Assembly: GCA_038214135.1 (NCBI GenBank)
Contig: JBBQSD010000070.1
Span: 1-29,479 of the forward strand
DNA length: 29,479 nucleotides
Direction: 5' to 3'
Origin: JANLSE01 sp038214135
GTDB taxonomy: Bacteria > Chloroflexota > Chloroflexia > Chloroflexales > Roseiflexaceae
Shown: positions 22,975-29,479 of the stretch, piece after piece
How the letters are laid out: each line of letters starts with the position of its first letter
How positions within the stretch are numbered: position 1 is the first letter of the stretch
Notes under the pieces: model-generated
Seen by the model: the letters and a program-made list of their open reading frames with translations, nothing else
What the model was told of the DNA's origin: nothing
Databases searched by the model: none
Translations under genes and position numbers: made by a program

Positions 22975-23391
22975 GCGAGAACTGAGTATTCAGGAATCAG
23001 GAGTCAGAATACGGAACCGAGAACCGAGTATTCAGGAGTCAGGAGTCAGGAGTCAGAATACGGAACCGAGAACCGAGTATTCAGGAGTCAGGAGTCAGGA
23101 GTCAGAATACGGAACCGAGAACCACGAACCAAGAACCATACCCTGAACAGAGAAACAAGAAACAAACGAATAAGAAGCCACCAACACGGATTGATCGCAG
23201 CCGTGGCATGAGCAACCACCTATAGGGAACCACCACGTTCCATTTGGGGTTCGGGGCAAGGCCCTGCCCGCGGGTGCGGGGCGCGTAGCTCCGCTCAAGG
23301 CTCATGAATGAAGTGCAGGGAACAAGAAGGAACGGTTCTTTGCCGCTCGCCACGCGCAGTGGCATCCCGCAACAACCAAAAAAGAGGAACT
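22975..23391. other. Repeat-rich spacer after rfbB
   Basis: 417 bases without a gene. The first part holds the compound heptamer repeat (22987-23123), then low-complexity AGAAACAAGAAACAAACGAA, and then a GC-rich repeat (23250-23290), an inverse relative of the 13201 and 26568 copies sharing GCTACGCGCC. No RNA gene is recognised. Confidence 0.65.
22987..23123 (+). repeat. Three compound repeats containing GGAGTCA heptamers
   Basis: Copies at 22987-23028 (42 bases, two heptamers), 23029-23077 (49 bases, three heptamers) and 23078-23123 (partial end). Each is TATTCA, then (GGAGTCA)2-3, then GAATACGGAACCGAGAACC. TATTC and GAATA are inverted borders. The unit length differs by exactly one heptamer, showing slippage inside a larger duplication. 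Confidence 0.93.
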
Positions 23392-23862
23392 ATGCAGCTT
23401 GATCCATTAGTACTGATAGGCCTGGGATTGTTGGCGGTAGTGGCTGTCGTGATTGTTCTGCGTCAGCGCAATAGCGGCATCACAACCGTTTCGAGCGTAC
23501 CAGCACAAGTACCACAGTCGCCGAAACCCGTGGCTCCGGGGGCATCTATCGACGAACTTCATGCTGAGGTCCGCCAATGGTTGGTAGGTGGCAATAAGAT
23601 CGAGGCGATTAAGCGTGTTCGCCAGCACACCAGTATGGGCCTCAAAGAGGCCAAAGATTATGTCGAAGCACTAGAGGCGGGCCAAGCTCCAACGCTCCCG
23701 GCAAGTCCCCTTGCACCTAGTCCCGGAATCTCGGATGATCTGCATGACCAGATTCGGGCATTACTGGCCAAGAACCAGAAGATCGAGGCGATCAAGCTCG
23801 TTCGCCAACACACTGGCATGGGCCTGAAAGAGGCCAAGGATTATGTCGAAGCGCTGGACTAG
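23392..23862 (+). CDS. Membrane-anchored protein with two L7/L12 C-terminal-like repeats
   Basis: A 156-residue protein. A membrane helix (PLVLIGLGLLAVVAVVIVL, 5-23) is followed by a Pro/Val-rich linker and two copies of a roughly 45-residue domain, at about 52-95 and 113-156. Each carries K-I-E-A-I-K-x-V-R-Q-H-T-x-M-G-L-K-E-A-K-D-Y-V-E-A-L, which matches the end of ribosomal protein L7/L12 (KIxVIKxVRxxTGLGLKEAKxLVE), the part that recruits translation GTPases. Here it is detached from the ribosomal hinge and tied to the membrane. Start ATG 23392 follows AAAGAGGAA. Its last 4 bases overlap the end of the convergent M24 peptidase gene. The partner is unknown. Confidence 0.85.
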   Translation: MQLDPLVLIGLGLLAVVAVVIVLRQRNSGITTVSSVPAQVPQSPKPVAPGASIDELHAEVRQWLVGGNKIEAIKRVRQHTSMGLKEAKDYVEALEAGQAPTLPASPLAPSPGISDDLHDQIRALLAKNQKIEAIKLVRQHTGMGLKEAKDYVEALD

Positions 23863-25094
23863 CGCTCAACCGGTATCACCAGATCATAGGGAAACGGCGT
23901 CAGGCTCTCGAACTGGCCATCGGCGGTGCAGCAGATCGTATCCTCAATGCGAACGCCAAAGCCACGGCTGGGATAGTACAGGCCAGGTTCAATCGAGAAT
24001 ACCGCGCCTGGCACAAGTACTTCGCCGCGATCTTTGAGCGAGGGAAAGCTATAATCCTCGTGAACTTCCAGGCCCAACCCATGGCCGAGTGAGTGAATAT
24101 AGCCCTCTTCAATCGGGTATTTGCTGCCAATCGTCTCGTGGCCGTGTTGCTCAAAATAGGTACACACCATATCCTGATACGCTTTGGTCGGCGCACCAGA
24201 CTCAAGCTCGCCCACGGCTAGATTGAAGGCCCCCAGTACCTGATCATACGCTTTCTGCAATTCGGGTGGCGCATAGCCAATCGCAAATGTGCGCGTCATA
24301 TCGTGATAGTAGCCACCGCCAGCCTGACGCGGGAAGATATCGAACACAATTGCCTGCCCAAGCCGCAGCACATCCGCTTCTTCGCCGGTTGCGTGGGGCA
24401 ACCCTGCATCGCGGCCCTGCGCGAAAATGGTACCCTGCGGCGCTTCTAAGCCTTGGGCGGCCAACTCACGCTCGATCAGGCTTTTGATAAACCCAATTGT
24501 GATTGGCTGGCCTTCGTCATCAACCAGCGTGTCGCCATGTACATGCTGGGCACCAATAAAATCCACCACAGCCTGAACAACAGCACATGTCTTGCGGCCA
24601 ACTTCACGCATGATCGCAATTTCTGCTGGGTCCTTGGTGAGGCGTGCCTGCGAGATCAGATCCTGTTCATATTCGGCCACAATCTCCAGGCCAGGAACAC
24701 GTTGTTCCAGAGCACGCAGCATGGCATAGCTCGAATTGGCCTCGACTGTGCCATAGATCGCCACTCGCCCACCAATCCCTAGATCGGCCAGCATACGGCG
24801 GCGGTATTCGACATACCCATCGAAACGGGTTGGCTGCCCATCCATGACCTCGCGCAGATTCCAGCGATTGGTTGGAATCAACACCAAACCGGTTGTCTCA
24901 GCCTGCTTTTGTTCCCAGGGGCTGTGGATGAGCATGGCTGGTTCACCACGCTTCTTCATCACTGTACCCGTCAGGTGAGCACCAGCAACAAAATAGTTGA
25001 AGGCTGGATTCGCGCTGCCAAGGCCATCCGGCCCTTCCACAATGAAGGCATCAATATTTCGCTCGGCCATGAGCCGATCAAGATCATGTTTCAT
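23859..25094 (-). CDS. M24-family metallopeptidase (Xaa-Pro aminopeptidase-like)
   Basis: A 411-residue pita-bread-fold peptidase, likely removing N-terminal residues before proline, cytoplasmic. An N-terminal creatinase-like domain (1-160) precedes the catalytic domain. The five metal ligands can be placed: D in AIVFDIFPRQ and D in YYHDMTRTF, H in LGHGLGLEVHE, E in FSIEPGLYYP, and E in VRIEDTI. The start ATG 25094 is used because AAGGAA lies 6 bases upstream; the 60-residue extension above it is arginine-rich noise in another gene. It is the third gene of nfo-DUF5679-M24, 22 bases after its neighbour. It could be a dipeptidase or another M24 enzyme. Confidence 0.9.
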   Translation of the reverse strand: MKHDLDRLMAERNIDAFIVEGPDGLGSANPAFNYFVAGAHLTGTVMKKRGEPAMLIHSPWEQKQAETTGLVLIPTNRWNLREVMDGQPTRFDGYVEYRRRMLADLGIGGRVAIYGTVEANSSYAMLRALEQRVPGLEIVAEYEQDLISQARLTKDPAEIAIMREVGRKTCAVVQAVVDFIGAQHVHGDTLVDDEGQPITIGFIKSLIERELAAQGLEAPQGTIFAQGRDAGLPHATGEEADVLRLGQAIVFDIFPRQAGGGYYHDMTRTFAIGYAPPELQKAYDQVLGAFNLAVGELESGAPTKAYQDMVCTYFEQHGHETIGSKYPIEEGYIHSLGHGLGLEVHEDYSFPSLKDRGEVLVPGAVFSIEPGLYYPSRGFGVRIEDTICCTADGQFESLTPFPYDLVIPVER

Positions 25095-25116
25095 TGAATA
25101 TTCCTTATTCAGCTGA

Positions 25117-25614
25117 TTATTTCGCCGATAAGAAGGTGAATACCGTCGTTCCGCATACCGAACAAGCCCCGCGAGCCGCCCGGCGGCCATTCGCTGTCGT
25201 TTCTTCCTGAACGTCGTTGAGTGTTTGCCGCTTGCGGCAACGAGCGCAATATGCCTCAATCTGGGCAGCGGCAAACTGTGGCTCGGCTGAGGTCAATGGA
25301 TCATCAGAAGCAGCGTTTATTGCATCCATATCTGGCGCAGATGGATCGGCGAGCGGAACGAAATCTGGTTCGTCCGCGGCTTGCGAATCCTGTGAAGCAA
25401 TAGGTGCAGAATCGGGCTGCATCGAGTCGGTCGGGGGGACAATTCCATCGCCATCCATGCCAGAAGATTCAGCAGAAGCAGGGGTGATTCCCTCGGTGCG
25501 CGGAGAAACGGGATCTATCGCATCCGTAGCGGGCTGATCGAGATCGCGTAGAGCACGGAGCGTGGCCCATACGACCAACGCAAAGACACCAACCCAGATG
25601 ATCAATCGACGCAT
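25117..25614 (-). CDS. DUF5679 zinc-ribbon membrane protein
   Basis: A 165-residue protein. An N-terminal membrane helix (LIIWVGVFALVVWATL, about 4-19) is followed by about 95 residues of acidic, Ser/Asp/Pro-rich low complexity and a C-terminal zinc ribbon: C123-x2-C126 (AYCARC) and C151-x2-C154 (CSVCG). The EAYCARCRKR...NGRRAARGACSVCGT pattern is that of DUF5679. The ribbon would hang from a flexible tether; the side of the membrane it faces is unclear. It is 18 bases after nfo and 22 before the peptidase, in one operon. No function is known. Confidence 0.8.
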   Translation of the reverse strand: MRRLIIWVGVFALVVWATLRALRDLDQPATDAIDPVSPRTEGITPASAESSGMDGDGIVPPTDSMQPDSAPIASQDSQAADEPDFVPLADPSAPDMDAINAASDDPLTSAEPQFAAAQIEAYCARCRKRQTLNDVQEETTANGRRAARGACSVCGTTVFTFLSAK

Positions 25615-25632
25615 AGTACTGCTCCTGCAAGC

Positions 25633-26487
25633 TCAGACGGATGTCGCAATCAGGCCGCGCAATGTTGCCAAGTTAATAATATCCTCGGCCAGATCCTCAC
25701 CCTTTGGTGTTTCCAGGATCATTGGCAACGCAGCAAAGTGTGGATCATTGACGAGGGCGCGGAAGGCTTCCAGGCCAACTTCACCATTACCGATCTGTGC
25801 ATGCCGATCAACATGGCTGCCAAGGCCCTTCTGCGAATCGTTCACATGGAAACACCGAATCCGGTCCAGACCCACGATCCTATCGAGTTCCGCAAATGTG
25901 GCAGCATAAGTTTCTGGGGTGCGAATATCGTAGCCAGCCGCCAGAATATGGCAGGTATCGACGCAGACCCCCAGCCGCTCGGCGTGTTCGCTGAGTTCGA
26001 TCAAGCGTGCCAGATGTTCGAAGCGCTGCCCAAGCGATGAACCCTGGCCCGCCGTTGTTTCAATGAGCACCATCACATCGCCACCAATACCCTGAGCAAA
26101 TAATCGGTTGAGCGCAGCGGCAACCCGCGACAAACCGGCATCCTCGCCAGTGCCCATATGTGCGCCTGGATGCGTGACAAGGTAGGGGATGCCAAGTGCC
26201 TGGCAGCGCTCAAGCTCATCGCCAAATGCGGCAATCGACTTCTCCCACAGTTCGTCGTTGGGCGAGGCCAGATTGATCAAATACGAATCGTGGACGATCA
26301 GCGGCCCCATGCCAGTTCGCAATCGCTCGGCATGAAAGCGTGCGATCTCATCCTCGGTGAGCGGCTTGGACTTCCATTGCTGCTGGTTTTTGCTGAAGAT
26401 CTGAATGGTATCGCATCCAGCTCGCTCGCCATGACCAAAGGCTTTATACAATCCACCCGAGATCGACATATGTGCGCCGAATTTCAT
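25633..26487 (-). CDS. nfo: Deoxyribonuclease IV (endonuclease IV)
   Basis: A 284-residue TIM-barrel AP endonuclease that cuts 5' to abasic sites in DNA repair, with three zinc ions. Family blocks are all present: GAHMSISGGLYKAF at the start, DTIQIFSKNQQQW, VHDSYLINLASP, THPGAHMGTG, VLIETTAGQGSSLG, CVDTCHILAAGYD, CFHVNDSQKGLGSHVDRH and LETPKGEDL. GGGAGG precedes the ATG by 4 bases. It is the first gene of the operon with DUF5679 and M24. Length is normal. Confidence 0.95.
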   Translation of the reverse strand: MKFGAHMSISGGLYKAFGHGERAGCDTIQIFSKNQQQWKSKPLTEDEIARFHAERLRTGMGPLIVHDSYLINLASPNDELWEKSIAAFGDELERCQALGIPYLVTHPGAHMGTGEDAGLSRVAAALNRLFAQGIGGDVMVLIETTAGQGSSLGQRFEHLARLIELSEHAERLGVCVDTCHILAAGYDIRTPETYAATFAELDRIVGLDRIRCFHVNDSQKGLGSHVDRHAQIGNGEVGLEAFRALVNDPHFAALPMILETPKGEDLAEDIINLATLRGLIATSV

Positions 26488-26818
26488 GATGCCTCCCTGT
26501 AGTGATTCTAAGCGCTATTATAGCAATCCTATCGGATTTGTAAAAAGGGAGTTGGGGGATTTCTTTCGGGGCTGCGCCCCAAACCCCGCTTTGCGCTACG
26601 CGCCTTTACAATTCAAATAGGACTGCTATATACGAGATGTTTGGCGTAGCTGCCAACTATATTATGTGAAAAACTACACTTGCTAAAGCATAACACGATG
26701 ATACTCAATTGCATAACAATAATCTCATCACCATACTATCTTATTGGGAAGCACAGAACGAACTGAATACCATCGGGCATAATGGTTAATCATTCGCTGA
26801 TTGGGGAGGAGAACGACG
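26488..26818. other. Gene-free region with MITE-like element
   Basis: 331 bases between divergent nfo and the MBL lipoprotein. Positions 26519-26630 are a repeat with terminal inverted repeats. The AT-rich remainder (26631-26800) shows no coding region; no promoter of good quality was found for the MBL gene, although GGGGAGGA at 26803-26810 is its ribosome site. Confidence 0.6.
26519..26630. mobile_element. MITE-like element with 26-bp terminal inverted repeats
   Basis: A 112-base element. The left arm (26519-26544, starting TATAGCAATCCTAT) and right arm (26605-26630, ending AGGACTGCTATA) match in 22 of 26 positions when inverted. The centre holds the GGGGCTGCGCCCC hairpin, identical over 23 bases to the repeat at 13201. 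No transposase is coded. No clear target duplication is seen. Confidence 0.65.
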
Positions 26819-27463
26819 ATGTTCCATCCACTGTATGAGCCTCGATTGGCACAGACACCATTTCATCTGCTGCTGGTACTATTTCTTGCTTTCGCCACGG
26901 TGCTTGTAGGGTGTGGGGCTACCCAACGCGCACCGGAAAAAGATGGGTTGGTGACAATTTTCTACGAAGATGGTGCGCAGGTCGAAATCATCAGCCCGAA
27001 TGGCATCCGTGTTCTTGTTGATGTTGCCGATCCGCATGTGCTATCGCGGCCCGTGACGAACAAGGATATTTTGCTGACAACACACAAGCACGAAGACCAT
27101 TATGTACCTGCCTTTGCCAAAGCATTCCCTGGGCAGCAACTCAATATGAACCCTGGTACGATTACTGTTAGCGCTGTCGCCATTCAGGGCATCGCTTCAT
27201 CACATGAGGGGGATGTTTCTGCATGGGTAGAGAAAGCCAGCAATTATATCTACGTGATCGAAACTGGTGGCTTACGAATTGTTCACTTCGGCGATATTGG
27301 TCAGAATGCACTGACTCCTGCTCAGCTTACGACAATTGGGCATGTGGATGTTGCCTTCAGCCAGTTCGCAAATTATGTAAGCTATATGTCGATCATTAAT
27401 CATAAGCTACATTTGTTCTATTCATGGTCTGGGAAGCGAACAACATTCGCGCTAATTGCCTGA
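26819..27463 (+). pseudogene. MBL-fold lipoprotein, C-terminally truncated
   Basis: A 214-residue reading frame. The start ATG 26819 has GGGGAGGA upstream. Residues 1-32 are a lipoprotein signal with lipobox L-V-G-C (C32). The MBL domain follows: ILLTTHKHEDHY (HxHxDH), IQGIASSHEG and IVHFGDIG, as in UlaG-like hydrolases. The expected final part, with a last strand and PTH-type His ligand, is missing: after VAFSQFANYVSYMSIINHK the frame changes to an unrelated tail (LHLFYSWSGKRTTFALIA) that overlaps the DinB gene. I read this as a fusion by deletion, so the enzyme is probably inactive. Confidence 0.75.
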
Positions 27464-27825
27464 ACTGGGTGCTTGGGCATCTGGCCAATAATCGCGATAG
27501 GATGCTGAATGCATTTGGCGAACCACCACAACTCAGCGAGGCGGAAACACAGTGCTATACCAACTCCTCCGATCCGCTTCTGGAAAATGGGGAGAATGTT
27601 CTAAAGCTGGAGGAACTAGTGTCCAAACTCGAACACGCCCAGGAACGAATTGCAGTGTATCTGGCAAGCGCGACAGAAGAGGATCTTGCCCGCCAAGTTT
27701 CTCATGGTGATCGAACGGTGCCACTGGCGCAGCGTCTGTTCTTCCTATACTTCCACGAAACCTACCATGGCGGGCAAACCGAATTGCTCCGTCAGGCGAC
27801 AGGTGTGAATGATCATGTGATCTAA
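27424..27825 (+). pseudogene. DinB-family protein, N-terminally truncated
   Basis: A 133-residue remnant of a DinB/YfiT-like four-helix-bundle protein, often a metal-dependent thiol transferase. The metal-binding His of NWVLGHL and the HETYHGG pair (FHETYHGGQTELLRQATG) near the end are present. The normal 25-35 residues of helix 1 before WEANNIRANCLNWVLGHL are absent: the same frame has a TAA at 27403 just upstream. The ATG at 27424 is simply the first Met left, with no ribosome site, and overlaps the MBL tail by 40 bases. Both genes therefore lost their facing ends, about 27400-27425. Confidence 0.7.
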
Positions 27826-27827
27826 AA

Positions 27828-27848
27828 AGACGCCCCAGCGGGGCGTCT
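27828..27848. terminator. AGACGCCCC hairpin between convergent genes
   Basis: AGACGCCCC-AGC-GGGGCGTCT, a 9-bp perfect stem, 3 bases after the DinB stop and followed by CTAC; a member of the same family as 21806-21826. It may end transcription from both sides. A lone heptamer-like CTGACTTC follows at 27861. Confidence 0.6.
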
Positions 27849-27872
27849 CTACCCGAATTATCCTTCTGACTT

Positions 27873-29024
27873 CTAATACCTCGGAATACTCGGATCGACA
27901 TCATCCGACCAGCGCAGGATTCCGCCGACCATATTCTTGAGCCGCCGAAACCCAGCCTGCTTCAGCATATCCACCGCTCGGCCACTACGCACACCACTGC
28001 GGCAGTACACAACCATTTCGACAGCTGAATTGAGTTCGTTCATTCTGCCGGCCAGTTCATTCACCGAAATCCGCACGGCACCAGGCAGGTGCCCGATCTC
28101 CCATTCATTGGCCTCACGAACATCGAGCAAAAATGGCTTATCGGCCCGTTCCAGCCATGCAGCCACTTCAATTGGGGTGATCTCAAAGCTGGCATCACTC
28201 TGCGCCACATCTGGCGTAATCCCACAGAACTGCTGATAGTCGATCAGTTCTGTCACTGTTGGGTGCTCACCACACACCGGGCATTCTGGATTACGGCGCA
28301 GTTTCAGTTCGCGGAAACGCATCGACAGCGCATCATACAGCAGCAATCGCCCGGTCAGCGTCTCGCCAATACCGGTGAGCAGTTTGATCGCCTCAGTGGC
28401 CTGGATCGTGCCGATCACCCCTGGCAACACACCCAGCACACCACCCTCAGCACAACTCGGCACCAACCCTGGAGGTGGTGGTTCGGGGTACAGGCAGCGA
28501 TAGCATGGCCCACCGGCTTTGGGGTTGAACACCGTCGCCTGGCCCTCAAAGCGGAAGATCGAGCCATACACATTCGGCTTGCCAAGGATCACACTGGCAT
28601 CATTCGTCAGATAGCGCGTTGGGAAGTTATCGGTGCCATCGATGATCACATCATACGGGCGCATCAGTTCGAAGGCATTATCCGATGTGATCTGTGCATC
28701 ATAGGTCGTGACTTCGACGTTCGGGTTCAGATCGGCGATCCGATTCTTGGCCGATTCAGCCTTCTTCACACCAATCGTGCTGGTTCCGTGGGCAATCTGG
28801 CGTTGCAGATTACTCTCATCAACTACATCAAAATCGACAATGCCAATATGGCCGACCCCAGCTGCGGCGAGATATAACGCCAATGGCGAACCAAGCCCAC
28901 CAGCGCCGATTAGCAGCACACTGCCCTGTTTCAGCATACGCTGGGCACCCATGCCAAATTCAGGCAGAATAAGATGCCGCGAATATCGGCGGATTTCCTC
29001 ATTGGAAAGCGAAGTTTGTGCCAT
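27873..29024 (-). CDS. MoeB/ThiF-type adenylyltransferase with rhodanese domain
   Basis: A 383-residue fused sulfur-transfer enzyme of the MoeZ type. Residues 1-270 are E1-like: nucleotide motif LIGAGGLGSPLALYLA, DFDVVDESNLQRQ, DGTDNFPTRYLTND, and two zinc CxxC pairs (GPCYRCLYP and CPVCGEHP). The C-terminal rhodanese domain has the active-site Cys in VVYCRSGVRSG. It would adenylate the C-terminal Gly of a small carrier protein and add sulfur. The start ATG 29024 (MAQTSLSNEE) is used since GAGGG lies 5 bases upstream. It is 80 bases behind the carrier gene, in the same operon. Confidence 0.92.
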   Translation of the reverse strand: MAQTSLSNEEIRRYSRHLILPEFGMGAQRMLKQGSVLLIGAGGLGSPLALYLAAAGVGHIGIVDFDVVDESNLQRQIAHGTSTIGVKKAESAKNRIADLNPNVEVTTYDAQITSDNAFELMRPYDVIIDGTDNFPTRYLTNDASVILGKPNVYGSIFRFEGQATVFNPKAGGPCYRCLYPEPPPPGLVPSCAEGGVLGVLPGVIGTIQATEAIKLLTGIGETLTGRLLLYDALSMRFRELKLRRNPECPVCGEHPTVTELIDYQQFCGITPDVAQSDASFEITPIEVAAWLERADKPFLLDVREANEWEIGHLPGAVRISVNELAGRMNELNSAVEMVVYCRSGVRSGRAVDMLKQAGFRRLKNMVGGILRWSDDVDPSIPRY

Positions 29025-29104
29025 CATAACCCTCATTGATTGTAAACCAAGCATGATCGACAGGAGGCGCGATCATCAAATGCCAGCCAGCGGCTGTCGA
29101 TCAT

Positions 29105-29383
29105 CTACTGCCCGCCAGCGATTGCCGGAATAATACTGACCGTCTCGCCATTTGGGACGGGCGTTGCCACACCCTGAAGGTAGCGAATATCCTCATCGCC
29201 AACATAGATATTGACGAAGCTGCGTAACTGGCCCTGCTCGCTATACAGCTGTTTGCCGAGATCTGGATGCAACTCGACAAGTTGGGCCAGAATATCGCCA
29301 GCCGTTCCCGGTTCGACCGAAATCGTCGCATGATTGCCGACATACTGCCGCAGTGCGGTTGGAATTGCGATGGTAACTGCCAT
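29105..29383 (-). CDS. MoaD/ThiS-like (CysO-type) sulfur carrier protein
   Basis: A 92-residue ubiquitin-fold protein (MAVTIAIPTALRQYV...), with the typical end ETVSIIPAIAGG. In this family the terminal Gly-Gly is adenylated and thiocarboxylated by a MoeB-like partner, here encoded next. GGAG is 6 bases upstream of the ATG. The protein does not end in GG but in GGQ (CAG then TAG), so the last residue would have to be removed first, as in JAMM-protease-processed carriers (for example QbsE-like). A role in cysteine, thiamine or molybdopterin sulfur supply is likely; CysO-like is my preference. Confidence 0.85.
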   Translation of the reverse strand: MAVTIAIPTALRQYVGNHATISVEPGTAGDILAQLVELHPDLGKQLYSEQGQLRSFVNIYVGDEDIRYLQGVATPVPNGETVSIIPAIAGGQ

Positions 29384-29425
29384 ATAATTCTCCGTTATTG
29401 ATTGATTGTACGGGCGTATTTGTTC

Positions 29426-29445
29426 GGGCGGTGCGCGGACCGCCC
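29426..29445. repeat. GGGCGGT hairpin at right edge
   Basis: GGGCGGT-GCGCGG-ACCGCCC, a 7-bp perfect stem upstream of the carrier gene. On the minus strand it is followed by GAACAAATA and no T-tract. It may end transcription of a gene beyond the window or lie in the leader of the carrier operon. Confidence 0.45.
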
Positions 29446-29479
29446 CCAAGCCATCATCAAATACAAATTAAAAAAAACA

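Noticed and set aside
26640..26800. Small RNA or promoter in the AT-rich stretch
   Set aside because: No stable stem with T-tract and no well-spaced -35/-10 pair could be found by eye.
28089..28877. A 262-residue plus-strand frame opposite the MoeB-rhodanese gene
   Set aside because: Shadow of a conserved gene; no ribosome site or family resemblance.

Overview
The window reads as chromosomal DNA of a free-living bacterium of moderately high GC, most likely a Chloroflexota (Herpetosiphon/Roseiflexus-like). This is an inference from gene content: a MoxR-DUF58-DUF4129 cluster, a DUF5679 zinc-ribbon protein, a MoeB-rhodanese protein beside a ubiquitin-like sulfur carrier, a stand-alone LarC, and long intergenic regions full of short repeats. 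Most genes are housekeeping or small metabolic genes in operons of 1 to 3. There is no prophage, large mobile element, rRNA or CRISPR array.

Layout. 1-2.3 kb: the 3' end of a PLP aminotransferase, a kinase-like APH-family gene coupled to a small acidic protein, tRNA-Cys and a 60-aa membrane protein. 2.3-6.5 kb: a MATE exporter, an MFS permease and an aldo/keto reductase. 6.5-8.8 kb: a T-box riboswitch whose specifier reads as proline, followed not by a tRNA synthetase but by a Nudix hydrolase, then a second Nudix hydrolase (MutT-like) and a small membrane protein. 8.8-10.8 kb: a MazF/ribbon-helix-helix toxin-antitoxin pair divergent from serS. 10.9-15.8 kb: an SH3-like membrane protein, larC and the fabD-fabF fatty-acid operon with a clear promoter. 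16.1-21.6 kb: an RNase Z-like MBL hydrolase coupled to a P22-antirepressor-domain protein, then moxR-DUF58-DUF4129. 22-26.5 kb: a dTDP-glucose 4,6-dehydratase, a membrane protein with two ribosomal L7/L12-like repeats, and an operon nfo-DUF5679-M24 peptidase. 26.8-29.4 kb: a truncated MBL lipoprotein running into a truncated DinB gene, and a sulfur-transfer pair (MoaD/ThiS-like carrier plus MoeB-rhodanese).

The two most unusual signals are regulatory or structural. First, the proline-type T-box drives a Nudix gene. Second, heptamer arrays (GGAGTCA / TGACTCC) occur in at least seven intergenic regions with one consistent orientation: GGAGTCA at the left side and TGACTCC at the right side. Several form inverted pairs bracketing the whole intergenic spacer, often with TATTC/GAATA borders. 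Other repeat families (a MITE-like element with 26-bp terminal inverted repeats, a CCCTCACCCC hairpin family, a 25-bp triple repeat and GC-rich hairpins) fill most of the remaining intergenic space.
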